Positions 10,256-18,896 of a DNA stretch of 64,000 bases are shown one piece after another. Where the stretch lies: assembly GCA_025999455.1 (NCBI GenBank), contig AP024683.1:565501-629500 (forward strand). The letters run 5' to 3'. Numbering within the stretch: the stretch's first letter is position 1; each line of letters starts with the position of its first letter. This DNA comes from Geminicoccaceae bacterium (lineage in GTDB: Bacteria > Pseudomonadota > Alphaproteobacteria > Geminicoccales > Geminicoccaceae). The notes beneath the pieces are model-generated. The model was not told the origin of the DNA. It ran no database searches and worked only from the letters and a program-made list of their open reading frames with translations. The translations under genes and the position numbers were made by a program.

Positions 10256-10654
10256 GTTCGGCTTCCGCCTTCTGCAACCTCGTTCGAATCGAAAGATCTT
10301 CGGTGGTTGGCGGATGATGGGATCGGAAAGACCGTTTCGCAGCCTCGTCCCGTTCGATCCCCAGCGTCTTCCACCTGTCGGTTGGCACGTCGCCGCGGTC
10401 CGGACAAGAGCCGGTACGAGGGTGCCAAGCCATTGGTCCATCGAGCGGACGAGAAAACTTGTCCCGGTCGGGGATCGTGGGGATAATCGCGACCGTGAGC
10501 CTTTCTCGATGACGGGGCTGGGAGTTTCTCTCGGGCCGACGACGCTGTGGACCGGCGGTGAACGGACGTGTCCGAAATCCGGACGGCGTTCGCCACGTTC
10601 TCCGAGATGGCGATCGTCCCCACCTCGTCCCCGATCCTTCCCCGGGAGTGTCCC
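10256..10654. other. hemE to PPDK-regulator gap, candidate replication origin
   Basis: A 399-bp non-coding gap between divergent hemE and the DUF299 gene. In Caulobacter crescentus and Rickettsia prowazekii the chromosomal origin lies between hemE and the neighbouring RP001-type gene, and I believe this pair corresponds to it. DnaA-box-like words are present: TGGGGATAA at 10478-10486 (reverse complement TTATCCCCA, one change from TTATCCACA) and a weaker TGTGGACCG at 10546-10554. No AT-rich unwinding element and no CtrA-type TTAA-N7-TTAA site is visible. It must also hold promoters for both genes. The origin role is inference from synteny. Confidence 0.4.
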
Positions 10655-11533
10655 GTGCGTCTTCATCTCCACCTGATCTCGGACTCGACCGGCGAAACGG
10701 TGAGCACGGTCGCCCGTGCGGTCGTGTCCCAGTTCGAGGATGTCGTCCCCGTCGAGCACGTCTGGTTTTTCGTGAGGACGAGAAATCAGCTCGAAAAAAT
10801 TCTACCCTTGATCGAAGCTCTTCCGGGGCTCGTCTTGTATACGCTCGTTTCACCGGAGTTGAGGCACATTTTGCAGGAGCGTTGCAGAATTTTGGGCATC
10901 CCCTGCGTATCGGTGCTCGACCCGGTGATGAACGCCTTGGCAGGCCTGCTCGGTTCGGCGGGGAAACCGCAGATCGGCCGGCAGCACGCGATGGACGCGG
11001 GCTACTTCTCGCGGATCGAAGCGATGGAGTTCGCCATGCGCCACGACGACGGCCAGCTCGCCGAGGAGCTGGACGAGGCGGACGTCGTGTTGGTCGGACC
11101 CTCGCGAACCTCGAAGACACCGACCTGTGTCTATCTCGCCCACCGCGGCATCAAGGCAGGAAACGTGCCCCTGGTCGCCGACGTGCCGCATCCGCCGGTG
11201 CTGGAAACACTGCGGCGACCCCTCGTCGTGGGCCTCACCGTCAATCCCGAGTTGCTGGCCGAGATCCGGGCGAACCGACAGAAGCTCTTGGGCGTGCGTG
11301 CCGGGGACCGAGGACGTTACGGTGGGGATTACGCCGAGCTGCCGCGTGTGAGAGCCGAGCTCGTGGCGGCACGGCGGCTCTACGCACGCATGGGCTGGCC
11401 CGAGATCGACGTGACGAAGCGCTCGGTGGAAGAGACCGCCGCGACCGTCTACCAGATGCTCCAAGCCCGCAAACGACCCGAAGTGCAAGCGCTCGTCGGG
11501 GCGATCGATCCGCCGGCCCCGGTCGATACGTGA
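10655..11533 (+). CDS. Pyruvate, phosphate dikinase regulatory protein (DUF299/PPSR family)
   Basis: A bifunctional ADP-dependent kinase / Pi-dependent pyrophosphorylase family that switches pyruvate phosphate dikinase (or PEP synthase) on and off by threonine phosphorylation. It opens with HLISDSTGETV and carries the P-loop GPSRTSKT at about 148-155. The GTG at 10655 is preceded by GGGAG at 7 nt and gives 292 residues; upstream ATGs in frame would add unconserved sequence. No dikinase gene lies in the window, so whether the target is PPDK or PEP synthase cannot be told here. It faces away from hemE, as in other alphaproteobacteria. Confidence 0.93.
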   Translation: MRLHLHLISDSTGETVSTVARAVVSQFEDVVPVEHVWFFVRTRNQLEKILPLIEALPGLVLYTLVSPELRHILQERCRILGIPCVSVLDPVMNALAGLLGSAGKPQIGRQHAMDAGYFSRIEAMEFAMRHDDGQLAEELDEADVVLVGPSRTSKTPTCVYLAHRGIKAGNVPLVADVPHPPVLETLRRPLVVGLTVNPELLAEIRANRQKLLGVRAGDRGRYGGDYAELPRVRAELVAARRLYARMGWPEIDVTKRSVEETAATVYQMLQARKRPEVQALVGAIDPPAPVDT

Positions 11534-11537
11534 CCTC

Positions 11538-12284
11538 GTGCGCGTGACCCCTTCGCGGGCCCTCGGCGCCCTCGGGACGACGGCCCGGCGTCGACGGCAG
11601 AAGCTCGTCGTGGCGTCGCTGGCCGCTCTCCTGGGTATTGCCACGCTGATGCTCGCTTTGGGCGCAGCGTATTTGGCCGGGACCGCGCAACGCGAGCGGG
11701 AGATCGAGCGCTTGGAGGCCGACCTCGAGGCGGCTCGTGCCGCGGCGCGTGAAGCCACGGCGCGAGCGGCCGCCGCCGAGGAGCGCGCGGCGCGTCTGCT
11801 CGAGCGTGGGCAGAGAACGGCGGACGTGCCGCGGCCGGCCCATCCGCCGGACGTCGAGGCGCTCGTTCCCCTGCTGGCAGCTCGCCTCGCGGAAGGTGTC
11901 TCGCGCGAGCGCCTGGCCAGGGCGATCACGAGCCTACCGGTTCGGCCGGTGTGCGATCCGGACATCGAGGTACGCTCCTTACCCGTTGCCGTCACGCCGA
12001 CCCGTGAGACGGGTGGTCGGAGCTTCGGCGGGGGACGGTTCACGGTGGTGGCGCGTGGCGTTCCGGCGAAAAGCCCGACCGGCCGCACCGAGGCGTGGTT
12101 CGACCCCGCCCAGCCGGTGCAGCTCGTCATTCGACGGAACGGCGAAGAGCCGCGCAATGCGACGGGTGTGCTCCCCTACGCCGAATCGCTCGTCATCGAC
12201 CGACGCGAGTACCGGTTCACCGCGCGCAACGGGGAGCGTCGCGGCACCATCGAGCTCGCGCTCCAGGTCTGTGACTATCCTTGA
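11538..12284 (+). CDS. Membrane-anchored coiled-coil protein of unknown function
   Basis: A 248-residue protein that I do not recognise. It has a short basic N-terminus, one membrane helix at about 24-48 (LVVASLAALLGIATLMLALG), then an Ala/Glu/Arg-rich coiled coil at about 50-95, and a globular C-terminal domain of about 140 residues with two cysteines (PVCDPDIEV; VCDYP at the end). The topology suggests a single-pass protein with a periplasmic domain. It starts with GTG 4 bp after the PPDK-regulator stop codon, so it is probably co-transcribed with it. A role in the envelope is only inferred from topology and the tolC-type gene 178 bp downstream. Confidence 0.7.
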   Translation: MRVTPSRALGALGTTARRRRQKLVVASLAALLGIATLMLALGAAYLAGTAQREREIERLEADLEAARAAAREATARAAAAEERAARLLERGQRTADVPRPAHPPDVEALVPLLAARLAEGVSRERLARAITSLPVRPVCDPDIEVRSLPVAVTPTRETGGRSFGGGRFTVVARGVPAKSPTGRTEAWFDPAQPVQLVIRRNGEEPRNATGVLPYAESLVIDRREYRFTARNGERRGTIELALQVCDYP

Positions 12285-12462
12285 CGAAACAGGCGGTTCT
12301 CGACCGCTGTGGCGAGCGGTCCACGTGCGGCCGGCGACCTCGCGGCCCCGCCCGACCGGCGAGGCCCGACACTTGTCCCGAGCAACCCCAACAGCTTACC
12401 ATGCGAACGACGGGTTTCCTTCCCGAAGGCGAGGAGCTCGCGCGCCCGATCAGGAGGGGACT

Positions 12463-13896
12463 GTGGGCCTTGTGCGAACGCTGTTCGGTGCGGCTGCGCT
12501 GACCTGGCTGGTGGCCACGTCGAGCACGCTGCACGCCGAGACCCTCGAGGAGGCGTTGATCGACGTCTACATCGGCAATCCCGAGCTGGCCGCGGGGCGA
12601 GCGAGGCTACGCGCAGCGGACGAGCTCGTTCCCCAAGCTCTCGCAGGATGGCGGCCGACGGTCACGGCCGATGCCGGGATCGAAGGTGTTACGGGCCAAT
12701 CTCGCTCGTCGGTGACGGGCCAACAACTCGACATCGATCGGACGACCCGGCGGGTCGGCGCCCAGCTCCGGCAGAACCTCTATGCCGGTGGCGCCACGAC
12801 GGCGGCAACCAGCCGCGCGGAAAATCTGGTCCGCGCGGAGCGCGCCAATTTGCTGGCGCTCGAACAGCGGGTGTTGCTCGATGCGATCGATGCGTACACG
12901 GCCGTTTGGCGGGACCGGGCGGTGCTCGATTTGGCCTTGAACAACGAACAGCGCCTACGACGCCAGCTGCAAGCGACCCGGGATCGCTTCGAGGTGGGCG
13001 AAGTGGCGCGCACCGACGTGGCGCAGGCCGAGGCCCGGCTGTCCCGTGCCCGCGCGGACGTCGAAGCGGCCAAGGCCAATCTCGCCGGCTCGACCGCCTT
13101 TTACGAACGCGTCGTCGGTAGACCTCCGGGTCGCCTCGCGAAGCCGACACCACTCAAGACCTTGCCGAAAACGCTCGCCGAAGCACGCTCGATCGCGGCG
13201 CAAAACCCGCAAGTGATCGCGTCGACCTTCAGCCTCGCCGCGGCGCAGGACGATGTCGACGTCTCGTTCGCCTCGTTGTTGCCGAGCGTCGATCTCGTCG
13301 CGAGTGCCGAGCGCGTGGAGGAACCGCAGGCGACCCTGAGTTGGCAACGCAGCGCTTCGATCGGCCTGTCGGTGACCATCCCGCTCTACCAGGGGGGAGC
13401 GGAGTACGCCCGCGTGCGCGCGGCCCGACAGTCGGTGGAGGCCCGGCGCAACGACCTCGAGGCCGCCTATCGCTCCGTCCAGCAATCGGTGGCATCCGCT
13501 TGGGACCGGCTGCTCGCCGCCACCGCGGCGATCGTGGCGCTGCGAGCCGAAGTTCGCGCCAACGACATCGCGCTCAAGGGTGTGCAAGAAGAGAACCTCG
13601 TGGGAGCGCGTACCGTGCTCGACGTGCTCGACGCGGAACAGGAACTGTTCAGCTCGCGGGTCAACCTCGTGCGTGCCGAGCGCGAAGAAATCCTCGCGAG
13701 CTTCCAGCTGAAAGCCGCGATCGGCGAATTGACCACCGAAGGTCTCGGCCTGAAGGTCGAACGGTACGATGCCGAGCGGAACTTCCGCATCACCCGAAAC
13801 CGGCTCATGGGTCTCGAGACCGAGCCACCACCGAACTTGATCCGCAGGGCCGAGGGACGGTCGTCCAGTGCCGGGAAAGCAACTTCGGCACAGTGA
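12463..13896 (+). CDS. TolC-family outer-membrane efflux channel
   Basis: An outer-membrane channel for type I secretion or tripartite efflux. After a signal peptide (residues 1-26, cleavage likely after LHA) come two tandem OEP repeats with the usual features: RTTRRVGAQLRQNLYAGG in the first, LGLSVTIPLYQGG-like sequence (IGLSVTIPLYQGG) in the second, and VGARTVLDVLDAEQELFSSR before the last helix. At 477 residues it has normal TolC length. The GTG start has a near-perfect AGGAGGGG 3 nt upstream, which decides the start. It stands alone 5.7 kb from the RND genes and could serve that pump or others. Confidence 0.93.
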   Translation: MGLVRTLFGAAALTWLVATSSTLHAETLEEALIDVYIGNPELAAGRARLRAADELVPQALAGWRPTVTADAGIEGVTGQSRSSVTGQQLDIDRTTRRVGAQLRQNLYAGGATTAATSRAENLVRAERANLLALEQRVLLDAIDAYTAVWRDRAVLDLALNNEQRLRRQLQATRDRFEVGEVARTDVAQAEARLSRARADVEAAKANLAGSTAFYERVVGRPPGRLAKPTPLKTLPKTLAEARSIAAQNPQVIASTFSLAAAQDDVDVSFASLLPSVDLVASAERVEEPQATLSWQRSASIGLSVTIPLYQGGAEYARVRAARQSVEARRNDLEAAYRSVQQSVASAWDRLLAATAAIVALRAEVRANDIALKGVQEENLVGARTVLDVLDAEQELFSSRVNLVRAEREEILASFQLKAAIGELTTEGLGLKVERYDAERNFRITRNRLMGLETEPPPNLIRRAEGRSSSAGKATSAQ

Positions 13897-13944
13897 GTTC
13901 TTTGTCGGTTGGGATGCGTCACACCGTTTCGGCAGATCGCACGG

Positions 13945-15093
13945 TCACGACGGCGTCACGTGCCAAAGCCGCCCGCCGAGCACGATGCTGTCGATTTCGA
14001 GTTTGCGATCGCCTTCCATCGTTTCACCGAGCACGTCCTCGTAGAGAAAGCGGCCTTCCACGATCCGCATCACCGTAGCGTCACCGGTCGAACCGATCGA
14101 AAGATCGGCGAGGTCGGGTCGGCCGAGGATGCGGGCCGGGGTCACCGTGACGGCACGGACGATCTCCTCGAGGGGCATCCCGAGGCAAAGGAACTTCGAC
14201 ATCGTGACGAGATTGTCATAGGCCGGCCCGTCGACGCAGAGCTTGTGGACGTCCGAGCTGATGACGTCGGGCAAGAAACCGGCGGCGAGCATCGCCCGTG
14301 CCGTGTGAAAGGAGAACGAGCCTTTGCCGTGCGCGATGTCGAAAATCACGCCCTTTTCCCGCGCTCGCCAAACCTGTTCGCGGACCCTGCCGTCGGCGTA
14401 GCACGGCGCGTTCGGAAAGGGTTTGAAGCAATGGGTCAGGATGTCCCCGGGGCGCAAGACGTCCAGGACGTCAACATAGCGAGGTGGCGGCCGGTCGATG
14501 TGGCACATGACCGGTAAGCCTGCGCGGTCGGCTGCCTCGATGGCGAGATAGAGAGGTGCGAGCCCGTTCGCCCCACTCGTGTTCGACCCGATCCGAACCT
14601 TGATCCCCTTGACGAGGTCCGGGTGTTCCCTTGCGACCCGAGCGCACGCGACCGGGTCGAGGAGACGAAGATCGCCCGCCTCGCCGACCATCACCTCGTT
14701 CGAGAACCCGAAGATCCCTGCGAAAGAGATGTGCAAGTAGGCGAAGATCCGCGTCTCCGATCGTTCGATGACGTGCTTGCGAAAGCCGAGGAAGTTTCCC
14801 GGCCCCGCTGAACCGACGTCGAGCCAGGTAGTCGTGCCGCAACGCCGGGCGAGTTGATCGGCGTCGACCCCGAGCGACGTGCCACCCCAATAGACGTGGG
14901 CGTGCAGATCGATCTGCCCGGGCGTGACGAAACAGCCGTCGACTCGGCGTTCGACCCGCCCGGTTCCCGCTGCGGCCTCGGCACCGATCGCCGCGACCTT
15001 CCCGTCCCGGAACGCGATGTCGGCGACCTCGTCTCGTCCCGTACCGGGATCGAGGATGCGACCACCGCGCAGGACGAGATCGAACTGCTCCAT
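13945..15093 (-). CDS. Metal-dependent amidohydrolase (EF_0837/AHA_3915-type, dihydroorotase superfamily)
   Basis: A 382-residue cytoplasmic hydrolase of the cyclic-amidohydrolase superfamily. The two-metal site looks complete: H64-x-H66 (DLHAH), a carboxylatable lysine at about 165 (GIKVRI), H198 (CHID), H221 (LTHCFK) and D281 (SSDVHK). Members are annotated as dihydroorotase-like or deacetylase, but few are characterised, so the substrate is open. It is the last gene of the cluster headed by pxpB and lies 60 bp after the solute-binding protein gene, with AAGGA before its ATG. Context suggests that it opens or deacylates the compound imported by the adjacent ABC transporter. Confidence 0.8.
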   Translation of the reverse strand: MEQFDLVLRGGRILDPGTGRDEVADIAFRDGKVAAIGAEAAAGTGRVERRVDGCFVTPGQIDLHAHVYWGGTSLGVDADQLARRCGTTTWLDVGSAGPGNFLGFRKHVIERSETRIFAYLHISFAGIFGFSNEVMVGEAGDLRLLDPVACARVAREHPDLVKGIKVRIGSNTSGANGLAPLYLAIEAADRAGLPVMCHIDRPPPRYVDVLDVLRPGDILTHCFKPFPNAPCYADGRVREQVWRAREKGVIFDIAHGKGSFSFHTARAMLAAGFLPDVISSDVHKLCVDGPAYDNLVTMSKFLCLGMPLEEIVRAVTVTPARILGRPDLADLSIGSTGDATVMRIVEGRFLYEDVLGETMEGDRKLEIDSIVLGGRLWHVTPS

Positions 15094-15153
15094 GGCCGTT
15101 TCCTTTTCGCGGTCGATGCCCGACCTGGTCCGCGAGGACCGTGTCGCTCCGGA

Positions 15154-16179
15154 TCAACCCTTCTGCGAACGCTCGACGAAGCGGGGATCGAAGGTCTTGG
15201 TGAGGTCGATCTTCGCCCCGGCCAGCTCCTTGTCGAACCGTACGAGCATGTCGAGCGCGTTACGCATGCCGTCGGCGGGCACGATCCCGGTTCGCGAATA
15301 GGTCGGCTTGGATTTCGCGACGGCAGCCAAGTAGAGAGCGCGGTCACCCAGATGATATTCTTCGGGGACGGCTGCCGCGATCTCTTCGGGGCTCGCGTCC
15401 GCGATCCACCTGAGTGCTGCCAAGAACGCGTCGACGAGCGCCTGGACCGTGTTGGGGTTGTTCTGGATGAACTCTGCCTTGGTGTAGAGGACGGCTGCCG
15501 GGTTCGAGCCACCGAAGATCGCCCGAGTTCCTTCCTCGGTCCGACTGTCGGCGAGCACGACCACGTCGCCGTCCTGCTCCAACTTGGCGATCACCGGATC
15601 GAGGTTCGCGATCGCATCGATCTCGCCTTTCTTCATCGCCGCGACCGCGGTGGGTCCGGCTCCCACCCCGATGAAGGCCACCTCTTCGGGTGCGACACCC
15701 TCTTTGACGAGGAGATAGTTCACGAAAAAGTTCGTGGAACTGCCGGGTGCCGTCACGCCGACCTTCATGCCCTTCAGATCACGCGGCGATTTCACCTTGT
15801 CGGCGAGCGATTTCTTGACGGCGAGAACGATGCCGGGGAACCGACCGAGCTCGACGACGGCACGGATGTCCTGACCCTTGGCTTGCATCCGGATCGTGTG
15901 CTCGTAGGCCCCCGTCACGACGTCGACCGAACCGCCCACGAGGGCTTGCAGCGACTTGGCACCGCCGCCGAAGTCGTTGATCTCGACCTGCAGGCCCTGC
16001 TGCTCGAAGAAGCCTTTGCGCTCGGCAATCGTGAGCGGCAGGTAATAGAGGAGCGGTTTGCCGCCGACGCCGAGCACGATCTTGCTCTTTTCGAGTTTGC
16101 CTGCGGCGGACGCGGGACTGCCGAGCGCGATCCAGGCCCCGCCGGCGATCGTCGTACCCAAAAAAGTCCGTCGTTGCAT
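15154..16179 (-). CDS. ABC transporter substrate-binding protein, NitT/TauT type, Tat-exported
   Basis: A 341-residue periplasmic binding protein of the NMT1/ThiY/SsuA class. Its leader carries a twin-arginine motif (RRTFLG at residues 3-8), then a hydrophobic core ending in ASA, so export by Tat is expected. The mature domain has the class pattern: KPLLYYLPLTIAERKGFFEQ, GGGAKSLQALVGGSVDV and the GVTAPGSSTNFF ligand-loop region. The ATG at 16179 follows GGAGGAGG at 5 nt, which decides the start. It sits with a matching permease and ATPase. The ligand is unknown; relatives bind nitrate, sulfonates, pyrimidines or other small acids. Confidence 0.9.
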   Translation of the reverse strand: MQRRTFLGTTIAGGAWIALGSPASAAGKLEKSKIVLGVGGKPLLYYLPLTIAERKGFFEQQGLQVEINDFGGGAKSLQALVGGSVDVVTGAYEHTIRMQAKGQDIRAVVELGRFPGIVLAVKKSLADKVKSPRDLKGMKVGVTAPGSSTNFFVNYLLVKEGVAPEEVAFIGVGAGPTAVAAMKKGEIDAIANLDPVIAKLEQDGDVVVLADSRTEEGTRAIFGGSNPAAVLYTKAEFIQNNPNTVQALVDAFLAALRWIADASPEEIAAAVPEEYHLGDRALYLAAVAKSKPTYSRTGIVPADGMRNALDMLVRFDKELAGAKIDLTKTFDPRFVERSQKG

Positions 16180-16251
16180 ACGCGCCTCCTCCGATGCCTG
16201 GACGAAGGTTGGCGGCTTCGACGACGAGGGGCAAGGGCGCAACGTGCGGGG

Positions 16252-17034
16252 TCAGCCTTGAATGCCGGTCGCGACCGGTTGCGGGCGCCAGACGAGCAAG
16301 CGTCGTTCGACCAGCGTCACGAGGGCGTCGATCAGCAGCACGAAGATCGCCAAGACCAGCATGCCGGAGAACACGCCGGTCACGTCGAAGCTGCCTTCGG
16401 CTTGCTGGATTCGATAGCCGAGCCCCGCTGCCGAACCGAGATATTCGCCGACCACGGCACCGACCAACGCGAAGCCCACGGCCGTGTGGAGACTCGCGAA
16501 CATCCAGGAGAGGGCGGCGGGCAAATAGAGGTGACGCAGCATTTGCCGTTCGTTCATGCCCAGCATGCGAGCATTGGCGACGAGTACGGGACTGACCTCC
16601 TTCACACCCTGAAAGACCGCGAAGAAGACGATGAAGAACACGAGCGTCACCCCGAGGGCAACTTTCGACCAGATTCCGAGGCCGAACCACAGCGCGAAAA
16701 TCGGCGCGAGCACCACCCGCGGCATCGCGTTCACCGCCTTCAGATAGGGCTGGAAGACCGCCGAGAGCAGCTCACGGCGGGCCAGCCAGAAGCCGGCAAG
16801 AACACCCCCGACGGAGCCGATCACGAAGGCGAGGATCGTCTCGACCAGCGTGATCCAGAGGTGGCGCCAAATCACCCCGGAGACGAAGTCGTTCCACGTC
16901 CTCACCAGTACGTCCCACGGACGAGAAAAAAAGAAGGGATCGAGATAGCCGAAGACGCCGCCGAAATGCCAAAAAAGGAGAAACCCGAGCAGGACGAGGA
17001 TCTGCCAAAAGGTGAGGACGAAGCGCGACCTCAA
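16252..17034 (-). CDS. ABC transporter permease, NitT/TauT type
   Basis: A 260-residue inner-membrane permease of the BPD-transport (SsuC/TauC/NrtB) class with about six membrane segments. The EAA loop that docks with the ATPase is visible in the middle third (ANARMLGMNERQMLRHLYLPAALSW, read as segments). The start is TTG overlapping the ATPase stop (TTGA), with GGGGAG 8 nt upstream, so the two are translationally coupled. Gene order ATPase-permease-binding protein on one strand supports a complete importer. Confidence 0.92.
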   Translation of the reverse strand: MRSRFVLTFWQILVLLGFLLFWHFGGVFGYLDPFFFSRPWDVLVRTWNDFVSGVIWRHLWITLVETILAFVIGSVGGVLAGFWLARRELLSAVFQPYLKAVNAMPRVVLAPIFALWFGLGIWSKVALGVTLVFFIVFFAVFQGVKEVSPVLVANARMLGMNERQMLRHLYLPAALSWMFASLHTAVGFALVGAVVGEYLGSAAGLGYRIQQAEGSFDVTGVFSGMLVLAIFVLLIDALVTLVERRLLVWRPQPVATGIQG

Positions 17035-17867
17035 TCGATCTTCTCCCCTTGCCTGTAGCTTTTGATCACCTCGGCACGAAGCTCGTGCCAGAGGGTTCGA
17101 TGAATGTCGAGAAAGGTCGGGGTGAGACGAACCTCGTGGGTGTCGCGCGGGCGCGGGATCGGGACCGGATGATCACCGATGATCCGGGCCTCGGGCCCGG
17201 CCGACATGATCACGACCCGGTCCGCCAGCGCGATCGCTTCCTCGAGATCGTGGGTGACGAAGAGCACAGCCTTGCGGTCCGCGCTCCAAAGCTCGAGCAA
17301 GAGATCGCCCATGATCGTCCGTGTCTGGGCGTCCAACGGACCGAACGGCTCGTCCATGAGGAGAATGGCCGGATCGCGGCACAGGACCTGGGCCAGCCCC
17401 ACCCGCTTTTTCTGGCCTCCGGACAGCTGGTGCGGGTAGCGGTCGGCGAAGGCGGCGAGACCCACGCGTTCGAGCCAGGACCGCGCCCGTGCCCGCGCCT
17501 CGGATTTCGGAACGCCCCGCACCTCGAGACCCAGGCTCACATTGTCGAGGGCGGTCTTCCAAGGGAACAGGGCCTCTTGTTGGAAGAGATACCCGGCGCG
17601 TGGATTGATCCCGGAGAGCGCGACGCCGTCGATCCGGACCCGCCCCGTCGAGGGCGAGACGAGGCCGGCGACCACGTTGAGCAAGGTCGATTTTCCGCAG
17701 CCCGTCGGGCCGACGAGCGCCACGAACTCGCCCGTGGCGACGCTCAGATCGACGGGTGCGACGGCCGGATAGCGGCTCCCGTCCGCGAGACGGTAGGTGA
17801 TCGAGACGCCCTCGAGGCGGACGGCGGGCTCGTTCGCGCTAGGCTCGGGCACCTCGGGCTCCGTCAA
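17031..17867 (-). CDS. ABC transporter ATP-binding protein, NitT/TauT type
   Basis: A 278-residue cytoplasmic ATPase of the importer. Motifs: Walker A GPTGCGKST at 53-61, Q-loop YLFQQEALFPW, signature LSGGQKKR from 148, Walker B LLMDEP at 169-174, D-loop LDA, and H-loop VTHD. The sequence matches the SsuB/TauB/NrtD branch. The start appears to be TTG overlapping the dehydrogenase stop codon (TTGA), with GAGG close upstream; a downstream GTG at codon 6 is an alternative. Overlaps on both sides place it in a tightly coupled operon. Confidence 0.93.
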   Translation of the reverse strand: MTEPEVPEPSANEPAVRLEGVSITYRLADGSRYPAVAPVDLSVATGEFVALVGPTGCGKSTLLNVVAGLVSPSTGRVRIDGVALSGINPRAGYLFQQEALFPWKTALDNVSLGLEVRGVPKSEARARARSWLERVGLAAFADRYPHQLSGGQKKRVGLAQVLCRDPAILLMDEPFGPLDAQTRTIMGDLLLELWSADRKAVLFVTHDLEEAIALADRVVIMSAGPEARIIGDHPVPIPRPRDTHEVRLTPTFLDIHRTLWHELRAEVIKSYRQGEKID

Positions 17868-18793
17868 TAGCCTCGGGACGGATCCACCAGATGAAGGAGC
17901 GGTTCGCCGCGCTCCAAGCGCCGCAGTTGGTCGACGATGACGCTCGTCGCGGTGCGTGGGTTGGTGATCCCGGCCGCGTGTGGTGTCACGAAGATCTTGG
18001 GGTGCCGCCAGAGGGGGGAGCTTTTCGGTAGAGGCTCGTGGGCGAACACGTCGAGCATGGCGCCTTCCAGACGACCACTTTCGAGCGCAGCCAACAGGTG
18101 CGGTACGACGAGATGCTCACCGCGCGCGGCGTTGACGATGTAGCTGCCGCGCGGGAGCTGTTCGAAGAGCCGACGGTCGAGGATGCTCGCGGTTTCGGGC
18201 GTGAGCGGCAGGAGACAGATGAGGATGCGGGTCCGGGCCAGGAAGGCGGGAAGGCCCTCCTCCCCGACGAACACCGGCACTTCGGCCTCGGGGTGGGGCG
18301 AACGAGCCCAGGCGGCGACGTTGTAGCCGACCTGCCGCAACAGGCTGACCGTCGCGCTGCCGATCGCGCCCAGACCCATCACGCCGACCCCGATCTCCCC
18401 GGGGTCGGGATGCTGGTGGCGTTCCCAACGCGCTTGAGCCAGCTGCCGCTCGTAGAGATCGAATTGGCGATGGAAGCGGAGGGTGGCGTAGAGGCAATAT
18501 TCGGCCATCCGGCGTGACATGACGGGATCGACGAGACGCGCGACGGGAACCGGAGGCAAATACGGATGGGAGCGCAAGAGTCCGTCGACACCGGCACCCA
18601 AGACCTGGATCAAGCGAAGGTTGCGCATCCCGGTGAAGAGATCGGGAGGCGGTTGCCAACACAGGACGACGTCGATTTCGGCCGGATCGCCGATCTCCGG
18701 CCACACCCGGACATCCAAATCGGGAGCCTGGCGGAGGAGCTCGGCGCGCCAGGCTGCCGTCGTGTTCCAAGCGGTCTGCAGAACGACCTTCAT
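17864..18793 (-). CDS. D-2-hydroxyacid dehydrogenase, glyoxylate/hydroxypyruvate reductase A type
   Basis: A 309-residue NAD(P)-dependent dehydrogenase resembling GhrA. The Rossmann loop is GLGAIG at about 140-145, and the catalytic arginine (AARGEH), glutamate (FAHEPLP) and histidine (TPHAAG) regions are present. The ATG is preceded by GGAGGGAGGAG. It overlaps the ABC ATPase gene by 4 bp and lies 103 bp after pxpC. Position inside an uptake and ring-hydrolysis cluster suggests that it reduces or oxidises a 2-oxo or 2-hydroxy acid produced in that pathway. The actual substrate is unknown. Confidence 0.87.
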   Translation of the reverse strand: MKVVLQTAWNTTAAWRAELLRQAPDLDVRVWPEIGDPAEIDVVLCWQPPPDLFTGMRNLRLIQVLGAGVDGLLRSHPYLPPVPVARLVDPVMSRRMAEYCLYATLRFHRQFDLYERQLAQARWERHQHPDPGEIGVGVMGLGAIGSATVSLLRQVGYNVAAWARSPHPEAEVPVFVGEEGLPAFLARTRILICLLPLTPETASILDRRLFEQLPRGSYIVNAARGEHLVVPHLLAALESGRLEGAMLDVFAHEPLPKSSPLWRHPKIFVTPHAAGITNPRTATSVIVDQLRRLERGEPLLHLVDPSRGY

Positions 18794-18896
18794 CTCCTCC
18801 CTCCGGCCCCGGCCCGCGACCTTTGCCCGTCGGTTCCGGGGTCGGCAAGCCCGGCCCGACGACGACGGCCGTCCCTCCGAAGTCGTCCGGTGCCGC

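Noticed and set aside
10256-10654. In-frame N-terminal extensions of hemE and the PPDK-regulator gene through the gap
   Set aside because: They overlap each other on opposite strands, are unconserved in character, and good starts (GTG at 10255; GTG at 10655 with GGGAG) give family lengths.
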